A DNA stretch of 61,456 nt, from the NCBI GenBank assembly GCA_018057455.1, contig JAGPDT010000015.1, positions 1-61,456 of the forward strand, read 5' to 3'. A model generated the notes under the pieces. That model saw only the letters and a list, made by a program, of their open reading frames with translations, did not search any database and was not told where the DNA came from. Numbering within the stretch: the first letter of the stretch is position 1; each line of letters starts with the position of its first letter. This DNA comes from Flavobacteriales bacterium. GTDB lineage: Bacteria; Bacteroidota; Bacteroidia; Flavobacteriales_F; PHOS-HE28. A program made the position numbers and the translations under genes. Shown in pieces: positions 8,467-16,090 of this stretch.

Positions 8467-9957
8467 TCATGGTTTGTGGCGGGCCACCACCACGGAGCGT
8501 TCCAGTCTCCAAGCTGCTCCGAGGAAGCCCAGCAACACCAGTGCTCGAAGCACATGTTTCATGGCCCCTTCCAAGGGCAACTGCTCGCAGCCCCACCACA
8601 GGAATACGCCTGCCGCCATATAGCCCAACACGCGCCGCACGTTGTAGGGAATAGGGTAGTGCTTCTGGCCCCACACATAGCTGATCACCGCCATGGCGGC
8701 GTAGCAGATGAAGGTGGCCCACGCAGCGCCCAAGTACCCGAACAAGGGGATCCACCAGAAGAGCAGCACCAGCGTGATCACCGCGCCGATGATGGAAATG
8801 GTGCCACCGGCCCGCGTGCGGTCGCTCAATTTGTACCACACGCTCTGGTTGTAGTAGATGCCCAGGAACACGTTGGCCATCATCAAAATGGGCACCACCA
8901 CCAAGCCGGGCCAGTACGCCGGGTTGGGGATGAACCACTTGAACAGGTCCAGGAAGAGCATCACCAGCAGGAAGGCGCTCATGCACACCGCCACGAAGAT
9001 GTTCATGATCCGCGCAAACGTTTCACCGCTGTCCTTTTCCTTGGCATGGCTGAAGAAGAACGGCTCGGCCGCAAAGCGGAACGCCTGGATGAACAAGGTG
9101 ATCAAGATGGCCAGCTTGTAGGAAGCGCCGTAGATGCCGATCTGCGCGTCGGCCACATCGGCGGGCAGCAGGTGCTTCATCAGCACGCGGTCAGCGGTCT
9201 CGTTGGTCATGCCCGCCAGCCCGGCCACCAGCAAAGGCAGGCCGAAGGCGAGCATGGGGCGCAGCAGTTTGGCATCAAAGCCGGCAGGGCCGCTGAAGCG
9301 GGGCCTGGGCCACTCGGGCAGCAACAGCAGGAATTTCACTCCGGAGCTGATCAGGTTGACCAGGAACACATAGCCCACGCCCAAGGCCGGGTCGTACACG
9401 GCGGAGATCAGCGCGTTGGTGTTCCCCGCATCGAAGCGCGGCTTGCAGTAGAGGAAGATGAACAGGTTGAGGCCCACGTTCACCACCACGCTCAACACGT
9501 TGATCAACGCGAATTTCCAAGGCCGCTCCTTCAGTCGCAGGCTGGCCATGGGCACGGCGCACGCGGCTTCCAGGCCGATGATGGCGATGAGCATGCGCAC
9601 TGAGAAAACGTGTTCCGGATAGTCGATGCCGTTGGCGATGGACTGAGCGAACAGCAGCCCCAGCGTAATGAACAGCGCACTGGTGGCCGCCAACAACCAA
9701 GCGATGGTGGTGTACACCCGCTTGTTTCCCGCATGCTTGTTGGCGTAGCGGAAGTAGGTGGTCTCCATCCCATAGGTGAGCACTACGTTGAGGAAGGCTG
9801 TCCACGCATAGAGCGCGGTGACCACCCCGAAGGCCGCGGGTGCGAACACGCCACGGCTGGTGTACAAGGGCGTAAGCAGGTAGTTGAGGAAGCGCGCTAC
9901 AATGCTGCTTACCCCGTAGATGGCCGTTTGGCCGGCAAGTTTGCGGAGGACGCTCAC
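8467..9957 (-). CDS. Polysaccharide/oligosaccharide flippase
   Basis: 496 residues starting at a GTG (SVLRKLAGQTAIYGVSS). About 12-14 hydrophobic helices alternate with short loops, and the N-terminal phrase GQTAIYGVSSIVARFLNYLLTPLYT is the hallmark of the Wzx/MATE-like polysaccharide transporters. These flip lipid-linked sugar units for surface polysaccharide across the inner membrane. The open frame runs further upstream, but that part lies in DNA duplicated at 10652-10766 and reads as non-coding. A near-consensus -7 box (CATCTTTG, 9961-9968 minus) ends 3 bases before the GTG, which suggests a leaderless message. No sugar gene cluster adjoins it. Confidence 0.87.
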   Translation of the reverse strand: MSVLRKLAGQTAIYGVSSIVARFLNYLLTPLYTSRGVFAPAAFGVVTALYAWTAFLNVVLTYGMETTYFRYANKHAGNKRVYTTIAWLLAATSALFITLGLLFAQSIANGIDYPEHVFSVRMLIAIIGLEAACAVPMASLRLKERPWKFALINVLSVVVNVGLNLFIFLYCKPRFDAGNTNALISAVYDPALGVGYVFLVNLISSGVKFLLLLPEWPRPRFSGPAGFDAKLLRPMLAFGLPLLVAGLAGMTNETADRVLMKHLLPADVADAQIGIYGASYKLAILITLFIQAFRFAAEPFFFSHAKEKDSGETFARIMNIFVAVCMSAFLLVMLFLDLFKWFIPNPAYWPGLVVVPILMMANVFLGIYYNQSVWYKLSDRTRAGGTISIIGAVITLVLLFWWIPLFGYLGAAWATFICYAAMAVISYVWGQKHYPIPYNVRRVLGYMAAGVFLWWGCEQLPLEGAMKHVLRALVLLGFLGAAWRLERSVVVARHKP

Positions 9958-10033
9958 GGCGCAAAGATGGCGCGGAGGCCGGGTGGCATCACCCGGTGCA
10001 GGTGCAAGGATGAACACGGGGGGATGGAAAAGG
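9919..10033. repeat. 115-bp direct repeat, copy A
   Basis: Matches 10652-10766 at a fixed offset of 733 with five mismatches in 115 positions. Copy A covers the first 13 codons of the flippase gene and 76 bases upstream, including its -7-like box and a small hairpin (CCGGGTG-gcat-CACCCGG). It borders the ParDE cassette on the left. Confidence 0.95.
9961..9968 (-). promoter_or_regulatory. -7-like box of the flippase gene
   Basis: Reads CATCTTTG on the minus strand, one base from the Bacteroidota consensus TAnnTTTG, and ends 3 bases before the GTG start. The same box is present in the duplicate copy (10694-10701). Confidence 0.4.
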
Positions 10034-10053
10034 AACGCAATCGCATCTTCTGA

Positions 10054-10353
10054 TCACGCCCCCAATCTCCCTTCGATGTCCATCCGCTCATGCAGTACCC
10101 GGATGATCTCTATCGCGTGGGCAGTATCGTCCAATCGGTAGAAGATCAGATGTGTTCCGACCTTCGCGCGCCGATAGCCTTTCCGCAATTCACCGCAGTC
10201 CCTGCCTGTTGTCGGGTCTTTCATGATCGAATCGAACCCGTCCGTGATCAGGCCCAGGTAGCGGTCGGCCTGCTCCACTGACCAATGTTCCACGGTGTAC
10301 AACCAAATGCCTTCCAGGTCATCGGCAGCCGCTTGGCCGACCTTCAGCCTCAT
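10054..10353 (-). CDS. ParE-family toxin
   Basis: 99 residues. The sequence MRLKVGQAAADDLEGIWLYT, then WSVEQADRYLGLI and KVGTHLIFYRLDD, with the C-terminal IEIIRVLHERMD, is typical of ParE/RelE-fold toxins. ParE members poison DNA gyrase, while RelE members cut mRNA; the C-terminal RVLHERMD favours ParE. The start overlaps the antitoxin stop by 4 bases, so the pair is translationally coupled and read from the antitoxin promoter. The gene is enclosed by two 115-bp repeats. Confidence 0.9.
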   Translation of the reverse strand: MRLKVGQAAADDLEGIWLYTVEHWSVEQADRYLGLITDGFDSIMKDPTTGRDCGELRKGYRRAKVGTHLIFYRLDDTAHAIEIIRVLHERMDIEGRLGA

Positions 10354-10601
10354 CCTTGCCGGGCGTGTTTCCGGTGCAAGCCCTTCAGGAATTTATCGCG
10401 GTCGAAGTCTTCGATGAATCCGGATCGTTCACCTTTCTTCAACGCCTTGATGAGGCTTTCCCTTTTCGTCTCCTCGAACTCAAACAGCCGCAGCGCCGAA
10501 CGGATCACCTCGCTTGCCGAGGAGAATCGGCCTGACCTAAGCTGTTGAGCAACGAATTGCTCATAGTGGTCTCCCAGTAAGATGGATGTGTTCTTGGCCA
10601 T
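10350..10601 (-). CDS. ParD-family antitoxin
   Basis: 83 residues from MAKNTSILLGDHYEQF. The N-terminal half is a ribbon-helix-helix DNA-binding fold (strand TSILLGDH, then helices QFVAQQLRSGRFSSASEVIRS). The acidic/basic C-terminal part (GFIEDFDRDKFLKGL) would wrap the toxin. ParD proteins neutralise ParE and repress their own promoter. The chosen start leaves a 47-bp region with a perfect palindrome and a -7 box before repeat copy B; the longer open frame upstream lies in that repeat and is not credible. Confidence 0.92.
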   Translation of the reverse strand: MAKNTSILLGDHYEQFVAQQLRSGRFSSASEVIRSALRLFEFEETKRESLIKALKKGERSGFIEDFDRDKFLKGLHRKHARQG

Positions 10602-10618
10602 GGTGTATGAAGTTGCTG

Positions 10619-10639
10619 CAAAGCTACCAATAGTTGGTA
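10619..10639 (-). promoter_or_regulatory. parD promoter with overlapping operator palindrome
   Basis: The minus strand carries a perfect -7 box TAGCTTTG (10619-10626). The perfect inverted repeat TACCAA-TAG-TTGGTA (10625-10639) abuts and overlaps it by two bases. Ribbon-helix-helix antitoxins bind such short palindromes, so this is the likely autoregulatory operator. Confidence 0.75.
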
Positions 10640-10651
10640 TTCCGTCTGATG

Positions 10652-10766
10652 GATGGCCGTTTGGCCGGCGAGTTTGCGGAGGACGCTCACGGGGCAAAGA
10701 TGGCGCGGAGGCCGGGCGGCATCACCCGGAGCAGGCGCAAGGATGAACACGGGGGGATGGAAAAGG
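10652..10766. repeat. 115-bp direct repeat, copy B
   Basis: Second copy of the 9919-10033 segment, 95.7 % identical. It carries a truncated 13-codon flippase start that runs into unrelated sequence, so this copy looks like the by-product of the event that placed the ParDE cassette. Confidence 0.95.
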
Positions 10767-10795
10767 GCACTGGGGCACCCCGTACCCATTGACGA

Positions 10796-11112
10796 TCAGC
10801 GCGGCACTTCTTTCAGGAGCTGTTTGATCTCCTGCATGGGAATGCTTTCGATATCCGACTTGTCAAAGATGGAAAGCAGCCAGACACGATGCTCCTGGAC
10901 CACAATATGCAGGATCACCCGTGCGCCCCGACTTCCCTTTTCCCTTTGAGGTGATGGCCATGCGCACTTTGTAACATGCGTTTCCCAATGCCGCACCCGT
11001 GAACGGATCGCGTTCAAGGTCATCAAGCAGTGCTGCGTAATCGCCCTTCAACGAGGCATGCTTCTTTGCCAGCGTTTTCAGTTGGCGGTCGAAGGTGGCA
11101 ATGCTCCTGACC
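10796..11112 (-). pseudogene. RelE/ParE-type toxin, frameshifted
   Basis: Two overlapping frames together make one toxin. The upstream part reads RSIATFDRQLKTLAKKH, then LERDPFTGAALGNACYKVRM and AITSKGKGKSG. The downstream part, in another frame, reads ARVILHIVVQEHRVWLLSI and FDKSDIESIPMQEIKQLL. The join lies in the G-rich run near 10935-10943, where restoring one base gives a continuous protein. There is also no ATG, GTG or TTG where the toxin should begin after the antitoxin stop. It follows an intact antitoxin, so this looks like a module whose toxin has been lost; a sequencing error in the G run could explain the frameshift but not the missing start. Confidence 0.75.
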
Positions 11113-11319
11113 TCAAAGCTCTTCGAGGAGCTCCCGCGCGGGCCTGCCGTGTTTCTTACCCGCTTTGATCTGCTTCACTTCCTCCACCGCATCGCGGAGG
11201 TCGGAAAGCACCTTGGCCTTCGTGTCCGTCAATGGAGTGGCCTTCACGAAGCGAAGGTTCCTCAGCAGCTCCAGCACAAACTCGGCCTTGTTCTCCTTGA
11301 TGTCCAGCAGGATTTTCAT
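11113..11319 (-). CDS. Antitoxin of a decayed RelE-type module
   Basis: 68 residues, MKILLDIKENKAEFVLELLR then NLRFVKATPLTDTKA, followed by a Lys-rich tail with GKKHGRPARELLEEL. In Bacteroidota, proteins of this shape precede RelE-like toxins of the GNACYKVR type, which is what follows here. It is intact while the toxin is not. A perfect -7 box TATCTTTG lies at 11327-11334 on the minus strand, ending 7 bases before the ATG. Confidence 0.7.
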   Translation of the reverse strand: MKILLDIKENKAEFVLELLRNLRFVKATPLTDTKAKVLSDLRDAVEEVKQIKAGKKHGRPARELLEEL

Positions 11320-11326
11320 GGCAGAT

Positions 11327-11334
11327 CAAAGATA
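11327..11334 (-). promoter_or_regulatory. -7 box of the antitoxin gene
   Basis: TATCTTTG on the minus strand, an exact match to TAnnTTTG, 7 bases before the ATG at 11319. The predicted transcript would have almost no leader. Confidence 0.6.
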
Positions 11335-11350
11335 GGCGTCTCTGCTCCCC

Positions 11351-11380
11351 ATCCGTGTTCATCCGTGTCCATCCGTGGTT
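11351..11380. repeat. Three tandem decamers (ATCCGTGTTC type)
   Basis: Three consecutive 10-base units, atccgtgttc, atccgtgtcc and atccgtggtt, end at the stop codon of the enoyl-CoA hydratase gene. The reverse complement reads GGATGGACACGG-like and recurs in the repeats at 9919, 10652, 12211 and 31969. Confidence 0.85.
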
Positions 11381-12159
11381 CACTTAACGAACTCCGCCTT
11401 CCGCTTCTCCATGAACGCGCTCGTTCCCTCCTTGAAATCCGCGGTGCCGAAGCATTTCCCGAACTCCTCGATCTCGCGCTGCATGCCGTCGGCGCCGGGT
11501 TCAAACCCCGCGTTCACCGCGCGGATGGCAGCGGCCAAGGCGGTTGGGCTGTTCTTCATGATCGCTGCGGCAAGTTCGTTGCATTTGGCAAGCAGGTCGG
11601 CTTGCGGCACCACATGGTTCACCAGTCCCCATTGCAGCGCTTCATCGGCCTTGATCATGCCTGCGCTAAAGATCATTTCCATGGCCTTGCCCTTGCCCAC
11701 CAAGCGGGCCAAACGCTGTGTGCCGCCATAGCCGGGGATCACGCCCAAACTGGTCTCGGGCAGGCCCATGCGGGCATTGTCGCTGGCCACGCGGAGGTGG
11801 CAGCTCATGGCCAGTTCCAACCCGCCGCCCAATGCAAAGCCGTTCACGGCGGCGATCACCGGTTTGTTCAGGCGTTCCACATGGTCGAAGAGCTGCTTGT
11901 GCCCTTCGGCGCTGAGCAGTTTGCCCTCTTCCACGGAAAAGTGCGCGAATTCCTTGATGTCGGCGCCCGCCACGAAGGCCTTGGGGCCGCTGCCGGTGAT
12001 GATGAGGACGCGCACGCTTTTATCAGCTTCGGCCTCGGTGAGGGCTTGGTCCAATTCGGCAATGGTGGCGCGGTTCAGGGCGTTGAGCTGGTCGGGCCGG
12101 TTGATGGTGATGGTGCGCGTACCGGCTGCGTCGGCGATCAGGAGGTTTTGATAGGCCAT
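11380..12159 (-). CDS. Enoyl-CoA hydratase/isomerase family protein
   Basis: 259 residues from MAYQNLLIADAAG, the usual crotonase length; the open frame extends upstream into the promoter and palindrome and is not coding there. Oxyanion-hole motifs are visible as AGADIKEF and NGFALGGGLELAMSCHLRVA, and the catalytic glutamate region as GLPETSLGVIPGYGGTQRLA, which carries both acidic residues of true hydratases. The enzyme would hydrate trans-2-enoyl-CoA to 3-hydroxyacyl-CoA in fatty-acid or amino-acid degradation. It is read from its own strong promoter (12181-12208). Confidence 0.92.
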   Translation of the reverse strand: MAYQNLLIADAAGTRTITINRPDQLNALNRATIAELDQALTEAEADKSVRVLIITGSGPKAFVAGADIKEFAHFSVEEGKLLSAEGHKQLFDHVERLNKPVIAAVNGFALGGGLELAMSCHLRVASDNARMGLPETSLGVIPGYGGTQRLARLVGKGKAMEMIFSAGMIKADEALQWGLVNHVVPQADLLAKCNELAAAIMKNSPTALAAAIRAVNAGFEPGADGMQREIEEFGKCFGTADFKEGTSAFMEKRKAEFVK

Positions 12160-12180
12160 TTCGTTAAGATCGTTCTTGGG

Positions 12181-12208
12181 CAAATGTACCCGGCTCAGCC
12201 GTGCGCAA
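12181..12208 (-). promoter_or_regulatory. Promoter of the enoyl-CoA hydratase gene
   Basis: On the minus strand TTG (12206-12208), 17 bases, then TACATTTG (12181-12188). Both elements match the Bacteroidota -33/-7 consensus. The -7 box is 21 bases before the ATG. Confidence 0.7.
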
Positions 12209-12210
12209 TA

Positions 12211-12266
12211 GGTGGACATGGGTGGACGGGGTGGCCGATCGGCCACCCCGTCCACCCATGTCCACC
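12211..12266. repeat. 56-bp perfect palindrome
   Basis: The 28 bases 12211-12238 are the exact reverse complement of 12239-12266, with no loop and a centre at GGCCGATCGGCC. Each arm contains two decamer-like units (GGTGGACATG, GGTGGACGGG). It lies between the sensor kinase stop (12296) and the hydratase promoter, so it may end kinase transcripts, but there is no T tract. Confidence 0.95.
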
Positions 12267-12295
12267 CGAATTACAGTTGCTGCGCCTAAGCCGAA

Positions 12296-15200
12296 TCACT
12301 CCGCCTTCTCCAAAGGCAACGCCACAAAGAAGCTGCTGCCCTTGCCTTCCTCCGTGGTGAACCACACCCTGCCACCGGCATTCTCCACCATGCGCTGCAC
12401 CATGGCCAGGCCCAGGCCCATGCCGCTGCTCTTGGTGGTGAAGCTGGGCTGGAAGATGCGCTCGCGGTCTGCCTCGGGGATGCCGGTGCCGTTGTCATGC
12501 ACTTCCACTACGGCTTCGCCATCCTGCTGCCACACCCGGATCTCCACCTCGCCAGGCTGGCCTTCCGGGATGGCTTGCAGCGCATTCTTGATCAAGTTGT
12601 TGAAGACGCGGAGCAGGTGCTCACGATCGGCAAGCACCGTCAAGGAAGGTCCTTGGTGCAGCGTTACGCGGGCTTCCGGCTGGCTGGCGAAGAGGGCGGC
12701 GGCAGCGGCGGCCACTTCCTGCAGGTGAATGGGTGCCGCTTGCGCATGGGGCATGCGTGCGAAGTCGGAGAACTCACCGGCGATGCGGCCCAGTGCGTCG
12801 ATCTGCTCCACCAGCCCGGTGCTGAAGCGGTCCAGGCGCTGCTTGGCATCCGGCAGGTCCTTGTTCCAGGTCCGCTGGAATTGCTGGATGTTGAGCTTCA
12901 TCGGCGTCAGCGGGTTCTTGATCTCGTGCGCCACCTGCTTGGCCATTTCGCGCCAGGCGCTTTCGCGTTCGCTGCGGGCCAGCTTCATCGCGCTTTCACG
13001 CAGTTCCTCCACTTTGCGGTTGTACACCTGCACCAGCTGGCCCAGTTCATCGTTGCCACGGTAGGGTATGGGTTCATTGCCTGCGCCCAGGCCGATGCGT
13101 TCCAAGCCGCGCCGCAGCAGCGCCAACGGACGGGTGGTCCAATGGGTGATCAGCGCAGCGGCCACCACGCTCAGCAGGAAGAGCAAGGTGAAGAGGTTCA
13201 CCAAGGCCACATAGGTCAAGGCCCTTTCCTGCTGCACCTCGGCCTGGCGGGCGAAGTAGGGCAATGCGAGGTAGGCCAGCACCTTGCCTTGTTCATTGCG
13301 GAACGGCATATAGGCCGTGCTGAAGGAAGCCGTGCCGATATGTTCGCTGTGGATGAATGAGGAGGATCCCTCAACGGCCAGATGATGGAACGCACGCGGG
13401 TCCATGCGGCGCCCCAGCAGACCGGTGTTGAACACTTGTTCCCTGGAGGTGGCCAGCAGCATGCCGTTGGGGGCATAGAGGGTGAGGTCCGTGAAGAAGA
13501 CGTTGCTGAATTTCACCAGCAGGTGGTCCAGGTACGGGGCCATCGACGGGGCCAGGGAGTCTTCCCCGCGCAAGCTTTGGCGCAGTTCGGCAAGCACGCC
13601 GCGGGTGCGTTCATCCAGGATGCGGGTACTGCTTTGTGCCTGGCGCATGTTCAGCATGCGGTGCATTCCGAAGGCGAAGAGCAGCAGTCCCGCCATGGCA
13701 AAGCCGGCCACGCCCAAGCGCACCTGCCCTCCCACGCCCATGGCCGCGAAGCGTTCCCTGCGGAGCATGATTCCGGCGCCCGCCACGGATCCGGCCAGCA
13801 GACTGTAGAACAGAAAGAGGTAGGAGAAGGTGGTCAGGTGGTCCCACCAGGTAGGCATCTTGCTGCCCAGTACCAGTAGGGAGCCGTGAGGGTTTCCCTT
13901 GGCCAGCAGATCATACCCTTTCTCGGCCCAGTGCAATCCGTTCGGGGGAACCGGCCTGTGCCACAGGATCGGGAAAACGAACGGACCGGATGAGGCGGTG
14001 AGCACCCCCCGCTCAAAGCGTGCCTGAACGAATCGACCGGGCTTGGAAGGAGCCGGCCTTTGACCGGCGAGCAGGAGGTCCGGAAAGCCCAAGCCGTCCG
14101 CCACCGGATTGGGCCGTAGTTCCACGAAGATCGCCAGGCCGTCCAGCGCAATGCGGCCGATGTACAGGGCATCTTCGCCCGGCCGGTCGGTAAGGCGCAG
14201 ATCGGCTTGGCCACCTGCGGGCACCCCTTGTTCAAACCGGTCGATCACCGCGCTTCCGGTGGTGTTGGCATCGGGTGATGTGGAGCAAAGGGTGCGTCCC
14301 GTAGGGTCCACCACATAAAGCCGCAGCACGTAGCGTTCCCAATACCCGGTGAAATAAGGTTGGCGCACCAAGCGGTCCAGGTCGGTTGATGTGCAAGGCA
14401 AGTTGCTGTGCAGCCAAGGCCTCAACGAGGGGTCCTGTTCCAACAGCTGGCTGGCCTCATCAAAGAGGAGCTCGATCACAGGGTCTTCGCGCGTGGTGGC
14501 CGTCTCGGCGATGGCGTCGCGCTCCACTTCCAAGCGCTTGAACGTTTGTCTGTTGAGCACGTGGGCGGAGAATCCGGCTGCTACGGCGATCAACCCCAGC
14601 AGCGGCAAGGTGCCGGACCTGCGGCGCAAGCGCTCCAGCAGCAGCAGCAAAGGCAATGGCCAGAGTACCATCACGAGGTCATATTGGCCCCGCAGGTGGT
14701 CTGCCAGCAAGAATGCGCCAATACCGAAGGCCAACAACAGCAAGGCCTTGGGTGCGTGCAGCACGGGTACCAGCAGGCGCACCAAGGCATCAGCGAAAAT
14801 GCACCAGGTGAACAGGAGCAGGCCGATGGCCAGCAGGGCAGCCACGCTGTATGCGTTCAGGCCTTCTACACGGAACAAGTCCAGGCTCACACTGCTGTCC
14901 TGCACCAAGGCGGCCATCACCCCGCCAAGGCCGGCGGCACTGGCCAACAGCAGGATCACGGCCACAGCGGCCAGGAACCAAGGTGGACCACCCGGGCGGA
15001 GGGGGCGGAGGGACTGCCTGAAGTGGATCACCACGAGAAGGAGCACCAGGGCGTTGATGAGCAGATCACCCAGGGAGGGCATGAAGAACGAGGAGGCGAA
15101 CAAGGAGGGGTCGAACAACGGGAAGCCGGACAATGCAGGTATGCTGCCGTGGGCCAAGAGGGCCAGGCGCGCACCCAGGACCACCACCGGGAAGAGCAAT

Positions 15201-15865
15201 TGGGCCAGCCACGCGGGTTGGATGTGCATGGAAAACAGCCAAAGCGAGGCTACACCCCACACCATGGCGGCTATCGCCAAGACCAAAGCGACCAGCGAAC
15301 GGGTACCGGAAAGGGGCATGTCATCTGCCCAACGCAAACGGAACATCACCGCACCGTCCGCATCGCGTACCACGGGGCCCAGCCCTGGGCCTGGTTCTGC
15401 CTGGATTCCCTGCTCCACCGTGAATTCGGGATCGAAGTGCCGGTTCAAATAGGCGTTCTCGAACGGCGGCTGGAACCACACCCGTTGTACCGCGTGCACA
15501 GTGCGGTTTTTGTCCGTGGCCACCGCATGCAGGTAAATACCGTCAGGCAGGTCCAGGTGGGCGCTTCTCGCGGTGTCCAGGTCGGCATCGGCGACCGGTG
15601 CATGGTCGGTCCAGGCGACCACCGTTGGTCCGTGGTACAAGCGCATGCCTCCCTCCCCTGCGGCGTGTGCAACATCCATCGGGAGGGTATCCTCACGCAA
15701 GGCCGCGGTAGCATGCCCGGCCAATTCATGCGCGGCCTTGTCCACATGGGCCTGCATTGTTGCAGCCGCCTCCGCAAGGCGTTCATGCGCAGGATGCTCG
15801 TGCACCAGTGTGGCCACGGCCCCCAAGGCCAAGGCCAAAAGCAGGAAGATCAGCGGGCGCCGCAT
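12296..15865 (-). CDS. Membrane sensor histidine kinase (NtrY-like)
   Basis: 1189 residues from MRRPLIFLLLALALGAV; the preceding 41 codons of open frame look non-coding. The N-terminal two thirds hold many hydrophobic helices and extracytoplasmic segments. A HAMP-like linker (TTRPLALLRRGLERIGLG) leads to the HisKA helix with the phospho-acceptor His980 in AKQVAHEIKNPLTPMKLNI. The GHKL domain follows, with NNLIKNALQAIPEG (N), DNGTGIP (G1) and KSSGMGLGLAMVQRM (F/G2). The H box is of the NtrY type. No response regulator is adjacent, so the partner is encoded elsewhere. The size and number of helices are well above the family average. Confidence 0.9.
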   Translation of the reverse strand: MRRPLIFLLLALALGAVATLVHEHPAHERLAEAAATMQAHVDKAAHELAGHATAALREDTLPMDVAHAAGEGGMRLYHGPTVVAWTDHAPVADADLDTARSAHLDLPDGIYLHAVATDKNRTVHAVQRVWFQPPFENAYLNRHFDPEFTVEQGIQAEPGPGLGPVVRDADGAVMFRLRWADDMPLSGTRSLVALVLAIAAMVWGVASLWLFSMHIQPAWLAQLLFPVVVLGARLALLAHGSIPALSGFPLFDPSLFASSFFMPSLGDLLINALVLLLVVIHFRQSLRPLRPGGPPWFLAAVAVILLLASAAGLGGVMAALVQDSSVSLDLFRVEGLNAYSVAALLAIGLLLFTWCIFADALVRLLVPVLHAPKALLLLAFGIGAFLLADHLRGQYDLVMVLWPLPLLLLLERLRRRSGTLPLLGLIAVAAGFSAHVLNRQTFKRLEVERDAIAETATTREDPVIELLFDEASQLLEQDPSLRPWLHSNLPCTSTDLDRLVRQPYFTGYWERYVLRLYVVDPTGRTLCSTSPDANTTGSAVIDRFEQGVPAGGQADLRLTDRPGEDALYIGRIALDGLAIFVELRPNPVADGLGFPDLLLAGQRPAPSKPGRFVQARFERGVLTASSGPFVFPILWHRPVPPNGLHWAEKGYDLLAKGNPHGSLLVLGSKMPTWWDHLTTFSYLFLFYSLLAGSVAGAGIMLRRERFAAMGVGGQVRLGVAGFAMAGLLLFAFGMHRMLNMRQAQSSTRILDERTRGVLAELRQSLRGEDSLAPSMAPYLDHLLVKFSNVFFTDLTLYAPNGMLLATSREQVFNTGLLGRRMDPRAFHHLAVEGSSSFIHSEHIGTASFSTAYMPFRNEQGKVLAYLALPYFARQAEVQQERALTYVALVNLFTLLFLLSVVAAALITHWTTRPLALLRRGLERIGLGAGNEPIPYRGNDELGQLVQVYNRKVEELRESAMKLARSERESAWREMAKQVAHEIKNPLTPMKLNIQQFQRTWNKDLPDAKQRLDRFSTGLVEQIDALGRIAGEFSDFARMPHAQAAPIHLQEVAAAAAALFASQPEARVTLHQGPSLTVLADREHLLRVFNNLIKNALQAIPEGQPGEVEIRVWQQDGEAVVEVHDNGTGIPEADRERIFQPSFTTKSSGMGLGLAMVQRMVENAGGRVWFTTEEGKGSSFFVALPLEKAE

Positions 15866-16090
15866 GCGGTAGGTGGGCAACAAGCCCCGGGCCAAGGTAG
15901 CTGGCGCCGTTTCAAACAAGCCTTGGCCCCACAGGGCCGTTGTGTGAGCTTTCTCACCAACAGCAAGGGTTTGCTTGGGTGCCCGCAAACGAACGGCCTA
16001 CCTTTCGCACCGCCGGAGCGATCAATGCACCCATGATCCTTGGACCACAAGCCAGGACAGGTGCGGCAGCCGGAACAACACCCTCACATC

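Noticed and set aside
8215-9603. 462-codon plus-strand frame
   Set aside because: Antisense of the flippase gene and the end of the DUF748 gene.
9919-10766. ParDE cassette as an insertion sequence or integron cassette
   Set aside because: There is no transposase, integrase, terminal inverted repeat or attC-like structure; only long direct repeats are seen.
11341-11385. Tandem decamers as a CRISPR array
   Set aside because: Units are 10 bases with no spacers and no cas genes are present.
14408-16036. 542-codon open frame on the plus strand
   Set aside because: Antisense of the sensor kinase; glutamine- and histidine-rich artefact of high GC at third positions.
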